A stretch of DNA of 51,423 nt from Nitrospira sp. LK70 (GTDB taxonomy: Bacteria; Nitrospirota; Nitrospiria; Nitrospirales; Nitrospiraceae), in NCBI GenBank assembly GCA_011090425.1, contig PHGD01000016.1, positions 1 to 51,423 on the forward strand, in the 5' to 3' direction. Positions 50,626-51,423 of the stretch are shown here, piece by piece. Below the pieces are notes generated by a model. That model ran no database searches. It saw only the letters and a list, made by a program, of their open reading frames with translations, and was not told the origin of the DNA. The position numbers and the translations under genes are program-made. Positions within the stretch are counted from its first letter, which is position 1, and each line of letters begins with the position of its first letter.

Positions 50626-51174
50626 ATGTTTCAACAGGCAGAGCAACATATAGAGAACGGAGAGAAGGAAGCAAGTGTGTCGATCGCTGGACGAATTCTG
50701 CTGGCTGTGGACGAGTCCGAAAACTCCCATCGCGTCGTCCAGTATGTTGGATCTCTGCTGAGCCGAACGCCCAACGCCGTCATCACCCTCTTTCATGTGC
50801 TCAAGCCCATGCCTCGGAGGTTCCTGGAGCATGGTGGGTCGGAGAATCCAACGGTCGAGGCGCAATTGAGCGTACAGTTGCGTCATGAGCAGGACGCCTG
50901 GATTCAGAAGGAACGGGAATCCGAGTGTCATGTCCTGAAGCAGGCGTGCGAGACACTGGCACAATCCGGGTTCGACATGAACCGCGTGGCGGTGAAGTAT
51001 GGTCATGACGACGATATTGCCAGAAATATTCTCGAAGAGGCCCGAAACGGGCATCACGATACCATTGCCGTAGGACGGCAGGGGATATCGCGGATCAAAC
51101 AGATCTTCGGCGGCGGCACAACCGACCATCTCCTGCACGCCGCCAAGGGATTTGCGATTTGGGTGGTGGCATGA
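50626..51174 (+). CDS. Universal stress protein (UspA family)
   Basis: The ATG at 50626 has GGGAGG 5 nt upstream and gives 182 residues. After a short charged tail the Usp fold begins with RILLAVDESENSHRVVQYVG. VITLFHVLKP and the C-terminal ATP-binding-type loop VGRQGISRIKQIFGGGTTDHLLH follow the family pattern (G-x2-G-x9-G-x-T). Single-domain Usps bind ATP and form dimers in stress and growth arrest. An NDH-2-like gene follows on the same strand. Confidence 0.9.
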   Translation: MFQQAEQHIENGEKEASVSIAGRILLAVDESENSHRVVQYVGSLLSRTPNAVITLFHVLKPMPRRFLEHGGSENPTVEAQLSVQLRHEQDAWIQKERESECHVLKQACETLAQSGFDMNRVAVKYGHDDDIARNILEEARNGHHDTIAVGRQGISRIKQIFGGGTTDHLLHAAKGFAIWVVA

Positions 51175-51292
51175 AAACGGGTGGAGACTCATACCTTTTG
51201 CACCACCCTCAGGGACTCTCACTTCTCCCGCCTCGAATTCTAGCCGCTCAACTTCATGCCTCTCTGAACATATTCGTTCTCGCTGAGGACTC

Positions 51293-51423
51293 ATGGTGAA
51301 CGGAAAGCCGCGCGTGGTGATTCTGGGTGGAGGCTTCGGCGGGATGTATGCCGCGTTGGAATTCGAACGCGCCCTGGCACGCGGAGCCGATTTGGATGTC
51401 ACCCTCGTCAACCAGGACAATTT
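51293..51423 (+). CDS. NAD(P)/FAD oxidoreductase, NDH-2-like (5' part only)
   Basis: The gene begins at ATG 51293 after GAGG and runs off the right edge. The 43 readable residues show a Rossmann dinucleotide motif RVVILGGGFGGMYAALEFER with an acidic partner, then DVTLVNQDNF, the classic N-terminus of type II NADH dehydrogenases and related quinone oxidoreductases. Only the family can be judged. Confidence 0.75.
   Translation, partial: MVNGKPRVVILGGGFGGMYAALEFERALARGADLDVTLVNQDN

Overview
The window looks like chromosome from a Gram-negative (diderm) bacterium of moderately high GC. LptD, a Skp/OmpH chaperone and several beta-barrel proteins show an outer membrane. Gene style and content (one-gene MoaD-MoaE, many two-component systems, large intrinsically expressed exported proteins, strong AAGGAGG ribosome sites) would fit the Nitrospirota, Nitrospira in particular, but that assignment is inference without a database search. 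No rRNA, tRNA, CRISPR array or complete insertion sequence was seen.

Layout. 1-673: the 3' part of a gene resembling copper type II / SURNod19-like proteins. 1099-5147: a GAF histidine kinase, its NtrC-type partner and a receiver/HD-GYP protein. 5149-17532: a long minus-strand block of mostly core genes: recN, trxA, lptD, folC, accD, a Ni/Co permease, moaA, fused moaD-moaE, moaC, an outer-membrane protein and a small exported repeat protein. 18152-22565: a hypothetical gene, skp, a rhodanese, a radical SAM gene, an FAD oxidoreductase and a trypsin-like gene cut off just after its catalytic Asp. 22574-27233 (minus): a lipase/CHAT-protease gene split by a frameshift, a beta-barrel protein with an internal 12-residue tandem repeat, and a small CsbD/LEA-like exported protein.

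27958-36785 (plus): a polyhydroxyalkanoate (PHA) island with a phasin-like protein, phaA, phaB, a PhaE-like protein, phaE, class III phaC, a lipoprotein, a PhaZ7-like secreted esterase and a patatin. It covers monomer supply, polymerisation, granule coating and possibly breakdown. A lone pxpC/kipA-like gene follows.

44204-37930 (minus) is the most striking part. It is a tight three-gene set: an animal/plant-type heme alpha-dioxygenase (cyclooxygenase superfamily), a lipoxygenase-family protein and a membrane hybrid histidine kinase whose start overlaps the lipoxygenase stop. This looks like a bacterial oxylipin-forming and possibly oxylipin-sensing operon.

44613-51423: a 33-residue membrane peptide, a DedA-family protein, a CHASE3/PAS kinase with a NarL-type regulator, a small Cys-rich protein coupled to a stand-alone receiver, a 40-residue membrane peptide, a UspA protein and the start of an NDH-2-like oxidoreductase.
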